Both the position numbers and the translations under genes were made by a program. 61,698 nt of DNA, from the NCBI RefSeq assembly GCF_036384435.1, contig NZ_DASVMI010000114.1, forward strand, positions 1 to 61,698, in the 5' to 3' direction. The notes below the pieces were generated by a model. It worked only from the letters and a program-made list of their open reading frames with translations. It ran no database searches and was not told the origin of the DNA. The stretch is from GSA-30 sp036384435 (GTDB lineage Bacteria; Pseudomonadota; Gammaproteobacteria; Xanthomonadales; Rhodanobacteraceae). Shown piece after piece: positions 17,584 through 26,540 of this stretch (position 1 is its first letter; every line of letters starts with the position of its first letter).

Positions 17584-18978
17584 TCATCCTTGACGTGGAA
17601 TTGCCACGCGCACCTGCAAGCCACGTCCCAGCGGCGAATCGAGCAATTGGATGGATGCACCATGCAATTGCGCGGCGCGCTGCACGATCGACAGACCCAG
17701 ACCATACCCTTCGCCGCGACTGTCCTTCTCGCGATGAAAGCGCGTGAAGACATCGGCGCGTCGCTCGGGGGGAATGCCCGGGCCGTTATCGATCACGTCG
17801 ATCCATACATCCAGCGCGGTGCGAGTCAGCACAAGCTGTACCTGTCCGCCTGTAGGCACATGGCGCAGGGCATTTTCGACCAGGTTACGCAGCAGTGCAC
17901 GCAAGGCCACTTCGTCGCCAGGCACCCACAGGTCGTCGTCCAACGGTGCAAGGCTCAGCTCCGCGCCGCTTTGTGCAATGGCGGACGCCATTTCATCGAT
18001 CACATCGGTGACTACGCTCCCCAGGTCCACCGGCTCACGTCGCGTCCGGCCGGCGCTCGATTCCAGCCGTGCCAGCGCGAGCAACTGCTCGGCACGTCGT
18101 GCCAACGCCACCAGGCATTCATGGGCGCCCACCAATGCCGGGTCCGGGGCGGAAAGATGGCTCTCGGCCATCGCGCTTTCCAGGTTGATCATGGCCGAGG
18201 CCAACGGCGTGCGCAGTTCGTGCGCGACATCGGCACTGAAACTGCGCTCGCGTTCCAGGGCATCGTCCATGCGGGCGAACTGCATGTTGAGCGCATCGAT
18301 CACCGGCCGTAGTTCGATCGGTGCGTGATGCAGCACAACCGGCTCGTGGCCGCCCATCTCACGCGCGGACAATAGCGTCGCCAGTCGTGCCAACGGCTCC
18401 AGGCCGCGCCGCACCGCCAAACCCACCAGCAGCGCCAGGAGCGGAATGCCGATCACCAGCGGTACGCCGTGCTCGATCCATAACGCCTGTGTGATGTCAT
18501 GCCGGCTGTCGTAACGCTCGGCCGCCCTGATCACCACACCCTTGGGGTCCCGGGCCAGGGTAAAGACACGCCAGCGGTAGCCAGCATGGCGCATATCCCG
18601 GAAGCCCGCTTCATGAGGACCGGGAGGCAGCATGTTCGCCAGATTTGCGGTCGCAAGCACCACGCGGCCGGTGGTATCGAACACCTGGAACCCGACTTCC
18701 GATTCGTAAGTGTGCCCATACAGCGTTACTGCGCCATCGGCGGCGGCCTTTATCGGCACCTGCACCATGTTGTCGTCCTTGCCGCGCAGCACGTCGATGC
18801 CCGCATGTGCAATCAACACATCCAGGGTGCGTGCCGCCTGTGCCAGCCGGCCATCGGACAGTTCGTCCACTTCCGAGACCGTACGCTGGAAACTGAGCAA
18901 GCCCAAGGGCAGCAATACGGCAATAAGCACCGCGATAATCGTCCAGCGCAGGCGCCGGCCCAGGCTGGGCGCGCTCAT
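17584..18978 (-). CDS. Sensor histidine kinase of the RND operon
   Basis: A 464-residue membrane kinase. Helices at about 10-30 and 170-190 flank a periplasmic domain of some 140 residues. The phosphoacceptor His is H253 in DVAHELRTPLAS. ATP-binding boxes follow: LLRNLVENALRH (N), DNGPGIPPE (G1), GYGLGLSIVQ (G2). It resembles QseC/TctE-type kinases. Its start overlaps the upstream regulator stop (ATGA), and it precedes the TolC-adaptor-RND genes on the same strand, which points to local control of efflux. The sensed ligand is unknown. Confidence 0.92.
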   Translation of the reverse strand: MSAPSLGRRLRWTIIAVLIAVLLPLGLLSFQRTVSEVDELSDGRLAQAARTLDVLIAHAGIDVLRGKDDNMVQVPIKAAADGAVTLYGHTYESEVGFQVFDTTGRVVLATANLANMLPPGPHEAGFRDMRHAGYRWRVFTLARDPKGVVIRAAERYDSRHDITQALWIEHGVPLVIGIPLLALLVGLAVRRGLEPLARLATLLSAREMGGHEPVVLHHAPIELRPVIDALNMQFARMDDALERERSFSADVAHELRTPLASAMINLESAMAESHLSAPDPALVGAHECLVALARRAEQLLALARLESSAGRTRREPVDLGSVVTDVIDEMASAIAQSGAELSLAPLDDDLWVPGDEVALRALLRNLVENALRHVPTGGQVQLVLTRTALDVWIDVIDNGPGIPPERRADVFTRFHREKDSRGEGYGLGLSIVQRAAQLHGASIQLLDSPLGRGLQVRVAIPRQG

Positions 18979-19640
18979 TGCGGTTCCAGCGCAATCATGT
19001 AGCCAAAGCCACGCACTGTCTTGATCGTGTCGAAACTGAGCTTGCGCCGCAGGGCATGCACGAGTACGTCCAGCGCCCCTGTACCTACGTCGGTTTCCAG
19101 GCCGTAGAGCGAATTCTCCAGGCTTTCGCGGCGCACGATGCGGCCGGCACGTTCCATCAGGATCTGCAGCAGGGCAAATTCACGGCGGGTCAGTTCCACT
19201 GCCTCCCCACGGAAGCTCACGCTCATGTCCCCCAGGTCCATGCTCAATGCGCCTGCGTGGATCGTGTTGGCGGCCAGCCCTTGCGCGCGTCGCGACAACG
19301 ATCGGATACGCGCGGCCAGTTCTTCCAGATGGAAAGGCTTGGTGAGGTAGTCATCGGCGCCTGCATCCAGGCCGCGCACGCGCGCATCCAGGCCATCGCG
19401 GGCGGTCATCACGATGACCGGGGTACGTACCTGGTGCTTGCGCGCCTCCACCAGCACGTCCAGACCATCCTTGCCAGGCAAGCCCAGGTCAAGCAGTACG
19501 AGATCGGCCGAACCGTCACGTATCGCCGCTGCAGCCTCGCGGCCATCGCGAAACCAGCTGACCGTATAACTCAGACGCGACAGGGCTCGCTCGATCGCCG
19601 AGCCCAGGGGAACATCGTCTTCAACGACGAGGATATGCAT
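18975..19640 (-). CDS. OmpR family response regulator of the RND operon
   Basis: A 221-residue regulator. The receiver has E7-D8-D9, phosphoacceptor D51 in LVLLDLGLPGKDG, and the conserved Lys in DDYLTKPF. The winged-helix output domain has ELTRREFALLQILM and VHALRRKL, ending IKTVRGFGYMI, close to the PmrA/QseB/ColR group. The ATG at 19640 is preceded by a plausible leader; a longer frame to 19715 runs through the operator and is unlikely to be translated. The upstream CTTAAG-type repeat (19684-19700) fits binding by this class of regulator, suggesting positive autoregulation of the whole RR-kinase-TolC-adaptor-pump unit. Confidence 0.92.
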   Translation of the reverse strand: MHILVVEDDVPLGSAIERALSRLSYTVSWFRDGREAAAAIRDGSADLVLLDLGLPGKDGLDVLVEARKHQVRTPVIVMTARDGLDARVRGLDAGADDYLTKPFHLEELAARIRSLSRRAQGLAANTIHAGALSMDLGDMSVSFRGEAVELTRREFALLQILMERAGRIVRRESLENSLYGLETDVGTGALDVLVHALRRKLSFDTIKTVRGFGYMIALEPQ

Positions 19641-19667
19641 GGTTCTTTCAGGTTTGGGCCGGGCTCC

Positions 19668-19700
19668 ATTATCAGGAGGGCCTCTTATGAAAACCTTAAG
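19668..19700 (-). promoter_or_regulatory. PmrA/QseB-type box with -10 element for the TCS-RND operon
   Basis: On the minus strand CTTAAG (19700-19695), five bases, then CATAAG (19689-19684) form two direct half sites with an 11-bp period. Ten bases downstream lies GATAAT (19673-19668), a good -10. No separate -35 is seen, as expected for a promoter activated by an OmpR-family regulator bound over the -35. The ATG of the regulator is about 28 bases further on. Confidence 0.6.
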
Positions 19701-19729
19701 ACCGTCCCGCCGCATGCCACGCGGGCCTG

Positions 19730-19760
19730 AAAAAAACGGCGACGCCCAAGGGCGTCGCCG
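19730..19760 (-). terminator. Rho-independent terminator of the aminotransferase unit
   Basis: CGGCGACGCCC (19737-19747) pairs perfectly with GGGCGTCGCCG (19750-19760). On the minus strand the stem is followed by seven T residues. It lies about 75 bases after the aminotransferase stop and insulates the next operon. Confidence 0.9.
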
Positions 19761-19835
19761 CTGTCACACTTCCCCTGCACGGGAAATCACGGACATAAAA
19801 TAGCAGGCACGGGCCATACGGCCCGCACCGATGCA

Positions 19836-21242
19836 TTACATGGCTTTCTTCGCCTTGGTCAGCAATTGGTCGAGCAAGGCGATCGCCAAGTCGATCTCTT
19901 CATGGCTGATGTCCAGCGACGGCGCGAAGGTGATCACATTCTTGTACCAGCCACCGACATCCAGCACGAGGCCAATCTTCTTGCCATTGTGCTCAAGGTC
20001 ACCGGCCAGACCGATATCGACCATCTTGTCGAGCAACGCCTTGTTGGGCGAGAAGCCGTCGTCGGTGCAGATTTCCGCGCGCAGCGCCAAGCCAAGGCCA
20101 TCGACGTCGCCGATTTCCTTGTGACGCTTCTGAAGATCCTTCAGGCCGTCCAGGAAGTGCGCGCCCTTCTTTGCCACGCTGGTCTCGTAATCGAGCTCAT
20201 AGCCCATCTTGATCACTTCCAGTCCCAGCGACGTACCCAGCGGATTGGAGTTGAAGGTGGAGTGGGTGGAGCCCGGCGGGAAGATGGTCGGGTTGATCAG
20301 CTCCTCGCGCGCCCACAGGCCCGACAGCGGATTGAGACCATTGGTCAGCGCCTTGCCGAATACGATCGCGTCCGGTGTGACGCCGAAATGCTCGATCGAC
20401 CACAGCTTGCCGGTACGCCAGAAACCCATCTGGATTTCGTCGACGACCATCAGGATGCCGTACTTGTCCAGCACCTTCTTGAGATCCTTGAAGAAGTTGC
20501 GCGGCGGCACGACGTAGCCACCGGTGCCCTGGATCGGCTCGACGTAGAAAGCGGCGTATTCGGCCTGATTGACCTTCGGATCCCACACGCCGTTGTATTC
20601 GGTCTCGAACAGACGCTCGAACTGACGCACACAGGCATCGGAATATTCTTCTGGCGTCATGCCCTTGGGGCGACGGAACGGATACGGGAACGGAATGAAC
20701 ATCGCGCGCTCGCCGAAGTGGCCGAAGCGGCGGCGATAGCGATAGCTGGAGGTAATCGACGAAGCACCCAGGGTACGGCCATGGTAACCGCCCTCGAAGG
20801 CGAACATCAGGCTCTTGCCGTTGCTGTAATTACGCACCAGCTTGAGCGAATCCTCAACCGCCTGAGCGCCGCCGACGTTGAAGTGCACGCGGCCCTTGAG
20901 GCCGAATTTCTCCTGGGCATCGACCGCGATGGTCTTGGCCAGCTCGATGCGCGTCTGGTGCAGATACTGGCTGGCAACCTGCGGCAGCACATCGATCTGG
21001 CGCTTGAGCGTGTCGTTCAGGCGCTTGTTGCCGTAGCCGAAGTTGACCGCCGAATACCACATCTGCAGGTCCAGGAACGGCACACCGGCCGTGTCGTACA
21101 TGTAGCTGCCCTGGCCGTGGCGGAAGATCTTGGGCGGATCGACGTAGTGCACGGTATCGCCAAACGAGCTGTACTGCGCCTCATCGGCCAGCAGTTGCGC
21201 GTCGTCAATGACGACGCCTGCGTTCTTGTCGTAAGCATTCAT
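19836..21242 (-). CDS. Class III PLP-dependent aminotransferase
   Basis: A 468-residue fold-type I aminotransferase of class III (ornithine/GABA/acetylornithine aminotransferase superfamily). The PLP lysine is K297 in VFGKALTNGLNPLS; the Asp that contacts the pyridine nitrogen is D268 in VVDEIQMGFWRTG; GGAQAVEDSLKL (124-135) is the phosphate-binding region; EGGYHGRTLG (150-159) stacks on PLP. The start ATG at 21242 has GGGGGAA-like sequence nearby on its upstream side and the protein begins MNAYDKNAG. It is followed by a strong terminator and preceded by an MtnX-like phosphatase gene 34 bases upstream, so the two form one unit. The amino donor and product are unknown; it is not clearly ArgD, GabT or BioA. 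Confidence 0.86.
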   Translation of the reverse strand: MNAYDKNAGVVIDDAQLLADEAQYSSFGDTVHYVDPPKIFRHGQGSYMYDTAGVPFLDLQMWYSAVNFGYGNKRLNDTLKRQIDVLPQVASQYLHQTRIELAKTIAVDAQEKFGLKGRVHFNVGGAQAVEDSLKLVRNYSNGKSLMFAFEGGYHGRTLGASSITSSYRYRRRFGHFGERAMFIPFPYPFRRPKGMTPEEYSDACVRQFERLFETEYNGVWDPKVNQAEYAAFYVEPIQGTGGYVVPPRNFFKDLKKVLDKYGILMVVDEIQMGFWRTGKLWSIEHFGVTPDAIVFGKALTNGLNPLSGLWAREELINPTIFPPGSTHSTFNSNPLGTSLGLEVIKMGYELDYETSVAKKGAHFLDGLKDLQKRHKEIGDVDGLGLALRAEICTDDGFSPNKALLDKMVDIGLAGDLEHNGKKIGLVLDVGGWYKNVITFAPSLDISHEEIDLAIALLDQLLTKAKKAM

Positions 21243-21276
21243 GGGGGAAATCCGGATGTGGGGTCTGGCAGGAGAT

Positions 21277-21978
21277 TCAGCGCGCGGCAGCCGAGGCAGC
21301 CACTGCGGGTGCAACATATTCGGTCAGGCTGCCATCGAGCAGGCGCGGCAGCAGTTCCAGGGCGTCTTCGAAGCCGGTGATCGGCACGTAGGAAATGCCG
21401 GCATGGCGGCAGTGCTCGATCAGGCGATGCTTGGCGAACACGAAATCGACCCGATCGGCAGCGCAGAAATCCGAAGCGCCATCGCCGATCAGTAACGTCT
21501 TGTAACCACCCTGGCGCGCCTGCGACACGCAAGCGCACTTGCATGTGCCGCTGCGACAACCCTCGGCCTGGAAAGGCGAAGTGAGCTGCCACTGGCGTGG
21601 TGGCATGGCTGGCGCCAGGTGATTGGCGGCCAACGGCAGGTTATCCAGGCCGTAGCGGCCAAGGATCTGGTGAATGGCATAGTCCAGGCCATCGCTCACC
21701 ACGCGGATGGGCGTGTTCAGCTCCTGGGCCTTGGCGACGAAATCGGGAAAGGCGTGGTCGATCCACAACGTGGACAGATGCTTGTCCAGATCGGTCTGAG
21801 TCATGTCCAACAGGCTCACCTGCCCGGTCATGCACTCACGCGAGCCAATCTTACCTGCACGCCAATCGCGCTCCAGCGCCTCCCAGCCCGGACGTCCGAA
21901 CCGGTCCAGCAATGAGTCGATCACGTCCTCGACGGAAATGGTGCCATCAAAGTCGCAGAGGATTTTCCAAGCAGTCAC
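21277..21978 (-). CDS. MtnX-like HAD-IB family phosphatase
   Basis: A 233-residue HAD phosphatase. Motif I is CDFDGT (D9 nucleophile, D11), motif II VVSDGLDY, the conserved Lys lies in GGYKTL, and motif IV is IGDGASDFCAADRVDF. The subfamily includes MtnX of methionine salvage and phosphoserine-phosphatase-like enzymes, so a small phosphorylated metabolite is a likely substrate. A Cys-rich stretch (GCRSGTCKCACV) sits before motif III. I chose the GTG at 21978, which has GGAG eight bases upstream and starts just before the Asp motif; an ATG at 22011 is the alternative. It is cotranscribed with the class III aminotransferase. No other methionine-salvage gene is near. Confidence 0.82.
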   Translation of the reverse strand: MTAWKILCDFDGTISVEDVIDSLLDRFGRPGWEALERDWRAGKIGSRECMTGQVSLLDMTQTDLDKHLSTLWIDHAFPDFVAKAQELNTPIRVVSDGLDYAIHQILGRYGLDNLPLAANHLAPAMPPRQWQLTSPFQAEGCRSGTCKCACVSQARQGGYKTLLIGDGASDFCAADRVDFVFAKHRLIEHCRHAGISYVPITGFEDALELLPRLLDGSLTEYVAPAVAASAAAR

Positions 21979-22011
21979 GCACGCCGCTCCGGCATCTTCA
22001 GTTGGGCGCAT

Positions 22012-22282
22012 CTTGGGACGCCCCCCTTTCGGCCCCCTTTCCGGGGTGAAGAAAGCGGCTTTTATTCATGAAGATGACGACAAAAGGCTGCGCACGGGGC
22101 CATTCAATGGCTGCAGGAGGTATGCTTCGCACAGTCAGACGGCCTCTTCGGCAACCCGGGAAATTAGGACGGGTCCGACAGGTTTTTGCACGGTGTACGT
22201 AGGGGCGGGAACTTCCCGGCCGTTCCTGACCTCCGAGCATTTCAGTTTCCGCGGCCCCGGGAGTTTCACCCTGTCTTCGTTT
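22012..22282. other. Divergent intergenic region
   Basis: About 270 bases between the minus-strand phosphatase gene and the plus-strand export operon. It contains a tandem CCCCCTTTC (near 22022-22042) and a small CGGGA-N3-TCCCG palindrome (near 22208). No promoter or operator could be assigned with confidence. Confidence 0.35.
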
Positions 22283-23716
22283 ATGTCGAAATTCCTACAT
22301 GCTTGGTCCGCACGAGGTGGCCGCTGGCACCTCGCCCCTCTGGTATGGACCGCAGTGCTGGTCACGCTGGCGGGTTGCTCGGCGGCGCCCTTGCCCGAAT
22401 TGAAGCCCTCGGTACCCGATGCTTGGCGCAACATGCCCAACGATGCACGTCCGGTCCAGGCAGACTTGCGCGACTGGTGGAAGGCCCTTGAAGATCCCCA
22501 GCTCAACGCCCTGGTCGAACGGGCCTTGCAGGATAATCTTGAACTGGCCCAGGCCGCCGAGCGTCTACGCGCCGCGCGCACACTGAACGGCCATAGTCAT
22601 GACAACTATCTGCCTTCGTTGAATTTGCGCACCAACGACGTCATCGATCCGGATGCGACCGCGTCATTTTTCATCGTCGGTTTCGATGCGATCTGGGAGC
22701 TTCCGCTCTTCGGCGCCTGGACCAATGCCAAACGCGTTGGTCAGGCACAGGAGGATCAAGCACAGGCAGCGATGCAGGGGGCGCGCGTCTCGCTGGTGGC
22801 GGAAGTCGTGCGCACATGGATCGAACTGCGTTCGGCGCAACAGCAATGGGCCGCGCTTTCAGACATTCGTGACGCGCAGAGCGAAAAGCTGCGCCTGGCC
22901 GAAGTCCGCGAGAATCTTCACTTGGGCGCTTCGCTTGAAACACAGCGGGCTCGTGCGGAACTGGCCCGGGCAAACGCCGACCTGGCCGCTCCCCAGCAGC
23001 AGATCACCAGCAAGGCCCAACAACTGGCTGTACTGCTGGGTCAGAGCGAACCCGATGCAGCCTGGCTGGAACCCGGCCCGCAACCGCAACTAGGCAACTA
23101 CCAGGTCACCCAGGCACCCGGGGATCTGCTGCGCACGCGGCCGGAAATCAACGCAGCAGAGGCTGAGGTGCTACGCGCCGCCGGCGAAGCCGGCTTGAGC
23201 AAGGCCGATATCTACCCCCACCTGGGAATCGGCACATCGCTGCAATGGTCGGCCAATCTGGTACGCAATCGCAGGGTCCGTACAAGCGACGGAATCTTCT
23301 CGATCGGCCCGGTGATTGATGTGCCGCTGTTCGATTGGGGAAAACGCAAGGCCGAGGCCAGCGCAAAGAACCATCAGCTTACGGCCGCCGTTTACGCGTA
23401 TCGCCAGGCGGTCCTGCAAGGCGTGGCGGAGGTCGAATCGGCTATGGGAGAACTGCAGCAGTCACATATGCGCGAAACGTCCTCCCAGCAAGCCATGGAT
23501 GCCTTGAGCCTTGCCATGGAAGCCACCCGCAAGCGTCATGAATTCAATCTGGCCAGCGGCCAGGAAGTGCAAGACAGCCAGCTTGATCGGCAGCGTGCGC
23601 GCTTGCAGCTTATCGAAGCACGTGCCGCAAGAGATCTGGCCTATGTATCGCTCTACAAGGCACTTGGCGGCGCACCCATCGATGCGGATACCAAGCACGG
23701 GGCTGCGAAGAAATGA
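22283..23716 (+). CDS. NodT-family outer membrane factor (RND/ABC efflux channel)
   Basis: A 477-residue TolC-like outer membrane lipoprotein. The signal peptide ends in the lipobox LAGC. The sequence then shows WWKALEDPQLNALVERALQDNLEL, split around residues 65-88, the classic NodT opening, and a second repeat with LLRTRPEINAAEAEVLRAAGE and GPVIDVPLFDWGKRKAE. The start ATG at 22283 fits the signal peptide; the open frame upstream is antisense to the phosphatase gene. Its stop overlaps the ABC permease start (ATGA). As first gene of the operon it would provide the exit duct for the ABC/HlyD exporter. Confidence 0.9.
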   Translation: MSKFLHAWSARGGRWHLAPLVWTAVLVTLAGCSAAPLPELKPSVPDAWRNMPNDARPVQADLRDWWKALEDPQLNALVERALQDNLELAQAAERLRAARTLNGHSHDNYLPSLNLRTNDVIDPDATASFFIVGFDAIWELPLFGAWTNAKRVGQAQEDQAQAAMQGARVSLVAEVVRTWIELRSAQQQWAALSDIRDAQSEKLRLAEVRENLHLGASLETQRARAELARANADLAAPQQQITSKAQQLAVLLGQSEPDAAWLEPGPQPQLGNYQVTQAPGDLLRTRPEINAAEAEVLRAAGEAGLSKADIYPHLGIGTSLQWSANLVRNRRVRTSDGIFSIGPVIDVPLFDWGKRKAEASAKNHQLTAAVYAYRQAVLQGVAEVESAMGELQQSHMRETSSQQAMDALSLAMEATRKRHEFNLASGQEVQDSQLDRQRARLQLIEARAARDLAYVSLYKALGGAPIDADTKHGAAKK

Positions 23717-24846
23717 TCGCTCTTGCACGCAAGACCCTTGTCTACGAGTGGCGCCGTTTCCTCCCAGCCATCCTGGCCGTGGGATTCGCTGGTCTATTGC
23801 AACTGCTGCAAGCGGCACTTGTGCTGGGCATTTTCGGAAGTGCCAGTGTCTACATCACCGGTTCATCCGCCGATCTGTGGGCGGGCTATCCTGGCACGCA
23901 AAGCGTCAACCTGGGCCGCTCGATCGATGCCGACGTGGAAATGCGGTTGCTGATGGATCCTGCTGTCAGCAAGGTCGAGCCGTTTCATTGGGTGGATGCG
24001 GACTGGCGCGGCCCGGGCGACAACGGCGGTGTTTCGGTCTTCGTTTCGGGGATCGACACGCGACCGGATGGCCTGATGTTCTCTCGCGTGCTAGCTCCTG
24101 AGCTGCGTGCCCTGCTCAACCAGCCGCATGCCGTCGTGGTCGATCGCGCCGACCTGGACAGCCTGGGCGTAAACGTGGGCGACAGTGCCATCATCAACGG
24201 CCAACGCGTGCGGGTCGTGGGCGTGGGCCATGGATTGCGTGCACTCGGCGGGGTCAACATCCTGGCCTCGCTTGCCACCGCGCATGACCTGGACACCGAT
24301 CCGGGCAACGCCGGGCGCATGACCTACTTCGTGGCCAAGCTGCGCGACGGCATCAGGCCGCATGCGGTGGTCAAGCGCCTGCGCGGCGCGACCAGCTTCG
24401 GTCCCTACGACATCTGGGCGGCCAAGGCATTCGCACGCCGCTCGCAAATGTACTGGATGCTAGACACGGGCGCCGGCGCGGCCGTGCTGTTCCTGGCCGG
24501 CATTGTGTTCCTGGTCGGGGCGGTAATCACCAGCCAGACATTGGTTGCCGCCGTGGTGGGATCGGTGCGCGAATACGCTACGCTCAACGCGCTCGGTGTC
24601 GGTGTCGGCGCCTTACGCAAGGTCGTGCTGGAACAGGCCTTCTGGGTTGGCGCACTCGGCCTGCTCGGCAGCTTGGCGCTAGGCACGCTGCTATTCGTCA
24701 TAGCGCGCAGCTACAGCGTGCCGGTGGCACTGTCGCCGGTGGCGATCATTGCCTGCATCGTGCTGATCCTCGGGCTTGCCGTGGTGTCGGGCCTGGCGGC
24801 CATGCGCAGCCTGCGCCGCGCTGATCCCGCCACCTTGCTGAGATAG
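23713..24846 (+). CDS. ABC transporter permease (FtsX/MacB-like, DevC type)
   Basis: A 377-residue inner membrane permease with four helices: one at about 14-40, a long periplasmic domain (40-245), and a C-terminal FtsX-like block of three helices (about 253-280, 300-325, 335-360). The final RRADPATLLR is typical of the MacB/FtsX group. This topology is that of mechanotransmission transporters such as MacB and DevC. It lies between a NodT factor and an ATPase gene, with a HlyD-type adaptor downstream, giving all parts of a tripartite ABC exporter. The substrate is not known. Confidence 0.85.
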   Translation: MIALARKTLVYEWRRFLPAILAVGFAGLLQLLQAALVLGIFGSASVYITGSSADLWAGYPGTQSVNLGRSIDADVEMRLLMDPAVSKVEPFHWVDADWRGPGDNGGVSVFVSGIDTRPDGLMFSRVLAPELRALLNQPHAVVVDRADLDSLGVNVGDSAIINGQRVRVVGVGHGLRALGGVNILASLATAHDLDTDPGNAGRMTYFVAKLRDGIRPHAVVKRLRGATSFGPYDIWAAKAFARRSQMYWMLDTGAGAAVLFLAGIVFLVGAVITSQTLVAAVVGSVREYATLNALGVGVGALRKVVLEQAFWVGALGLLGSLALGTLLFVIARSYSVPVALSPVAIIACIVLILGLAVVSGLAAMRSLRRADPATLLR

Positions 24847-24852
24847 ACGACG

Positions 24853-25605
24853 TTGCAAAAGCCTTACTTCCCATCGACATCGTTGCAGGCACGCCAGATC
24901 AGCAAGGCGTTCACGACCGGCAAGCTGCGCAGCACCGTGCTGCAGGACCTCACGCTGGATGTCAGGAGCGGAGAGCTTACGCTGATCTCTGGCCCATCCG
25001 GCTGCGGCAAAAGCACCCTCTTGGCGATCCTCAGCGGTTTGCAGCGTCCAGACAGTGGCCAGGTTTGCGCACTAGGCCAGGACTTGGCCGAACTGGACAC
25101 GCATGCGCTGGAACGTTTCCGCTTGCATCACACCGGCTTCGTATTCCAGGGCTTCAACCTCTTCCCGGCGCTCAATGCGCTCGAACAGGTCGCGTTGCCG
25201 CTGAGCTACCTGGGCCTGTCCGATACGCAGGCACGCAAGCGTGCGACCACCTCACTGGAGGAAGTGGGCCTGGGTCCACGCATGACGCTTCGCCCCTCGG
25301 AGCTGTCCGGTGGCGAAAAACAGCGCGTAGCGATCGCCCGCGCGCTGGCCAAGGAGCCCGAGCTGCTGTTCGCCGACGAGCCGACCAGCGCGCTCGACGC
25401 TGCCAACGGCCAGATCGTCATCGACATCCTTCATCGCATCGCGCGCGCGCACGGCACCACGGTGCTGTGCGTGACACATGATCCGCGCCTGGTCAGCCAC
25501 GCTGATCGTGTACTCAACATGGAGGATGGTCGCATCCTGAGCGATCATCGCCCCACCATCGCTTCCAGCCCCACTGGCGATGATTTCAAGGAACCCCTCG
25601 CATGA
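24853..25605 (+). CDS. ABC transporter ATP-binding protein (MacB/LolD-like)
   Basis: A 250-residue cytoplasmic ATPase. The Walker A motif is GPSGCGKST (47-55), the signature LSGGEKQ (151-157), and Walker B with the catalytic Glu is LLFADEP (171-177), then a conserved His in CVTHDPR. It belongs to the LolD/MacB/DevA group that partners FtsX-type permeases. The start codon is a TTG at 24853, six bases after the permease stop. The stop overlaps the adaptor start. It would energise the permease. Confidence 0.9.
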   Translation: MQKPYFPSTSLQARQISKAFTTGKLRSTVLQDLTLDVRSGELTLISGPSGCGKSTLLAILSGLQRPDSGQVCALGQDLAELDTHALERFRLHHTGFVFQGFNLFPALNALEQVALPLSYLGLSDTQARKRATTSLEEVGLGPRMTLRPSELSGGEKQRVAIARALAKEPELLFADEPTSALDAANGQIVIDILHRIARAHGTTVLCVTHDPRLVSHADRVLNMEDGRILSDHRPTIASSPTGDDFKEPLA

Positions 25606-26540
25606 CCTCGCGCCTGATCTATCCGTCTGTGCTGATCGCGCTCGCCTGCCTCGCCGGCTGCTCGAACAACAATGACACCCATGCCAAGGACAAACCGGGC
25701 ACATCGGCCACCTCTGCCTACCAGGCCATGGCACGCGGCCGCATCGATATCGAGGGCGGCCTGTTGCGTCTGGCGATGCCGCGCGATGGAGTGGTCGCCG
25801 AGGTGAAGGCTCATGAGGGCGACCAGGTGCATAAGGGACAATTGCTGGCGCGCCTGGACACGCAGCCAGCGCAGCTGGCGCTGGATACGGCACTGGCCGA
25901 ACAAAAGCAGTTACAGGTCCAGGCAACCCTGCTGGAATCCCGCATCAAGGCAGCCCAGCAACGCGCCCAGCGACTTGCCAATGCCGCTGCGGCGGGTGCC
26001 AGCGACGGCCAGACCGCTGACGACGCGAAACAGGCTGCCATGCAATTACAAGGTGAACTTGAGAGCACGCGCGCCACGACCGCCATGGCAGCACAAAAAG
26101 TGGCCTCGGCGCGATACGAATTGGCACAACGCAGCCTGATTGCCCCCATCGACGGAGTGGTGGTGAATCGCAACATCCAGCCCGGCGCCTCCGCCAGCGT
26201 TAACACACCGGTATTTACCCTCCTGCCGGATGTACCGCGCATCGTACGCGCGGAGCTCAACGAATCCTTCGTCGGCGTCGTGCATGAGGGCATGGAGGCC
26301 GAGGTACTGGACGATAGCGGAAGCGCTGCCCACCCTCTTCACGCGCGCGTGTTGCGCATTGGTGCAGTGTTTGGCCCCAGTACTCTTGAAGAAGATCCCA
26401 TGGTGCGCTCGACGACCCGATCCGTGGAATGCGTGCTGGTCTTCGACCAGCCCCCGCCGCTATCGATGCGCATCGGACAACGTGTATTGGTGCGCTTTCC
26501 CGGCGCCAACGGCACGCCTGCCACGGTGCGTTCTTCGTGA
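25602..26540 (+). CDS. HlyD-family periplasmic adaptor lipoprotein
   Basis: A 312-residue membrane fusion protein. The N-terminal signal ends with the lipobox LAGCSNNN. Two lipoyl half motifs (MPRDGVVAEVKAHEGDQV and SLIAPIDGVVVNRNIQPG) flank a long coiled-coil hairpin of about 100 residues rich in Gln, Ala and Lys. A beta-barrel part follows. It is the predicted link between the FtsX-type permease and the NodT factor. The start overlaps the ATPase stop (ATGA), and its own stop overlaps the start of the MipA gene (GTGA), so the operon is tightly coupled. Confidence 0.88.
   Translation: MTSRLIYPSVLIALACLAGCSNNNDTHAKDKPGTSATSAYQAMARGRIDIEGGLLRLAMPRDGVVAEVKAHEGDQVHKGQLLARLDTQPAQLALDTALAEQKQLQVQATLLESRIKAAQQRAQRLANAAAAGASDGQTADDAKQAAMQLQGELESTRATTAMAAQKVASARYELAQRSLIAPIDGVVVNRNIQPGASASVNTPVFTLLPDVPRIVRAELNESFVGVVHEGMEAEVLDDSGSAAHPLHARVLRIGAVFGPSTLEEDPMVRSTTRSVECVLVFDQPPPLSMRIGQRVLVRFPGANGTPATVRSS

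Noticed and set aside
19866..21380. A 504-codon plus-strand open frame opposite the aminotransferase.
   Set aside because: The minus strand carries all PLP-binding motifs and the antisense product resembles no family and has no ribosome site.
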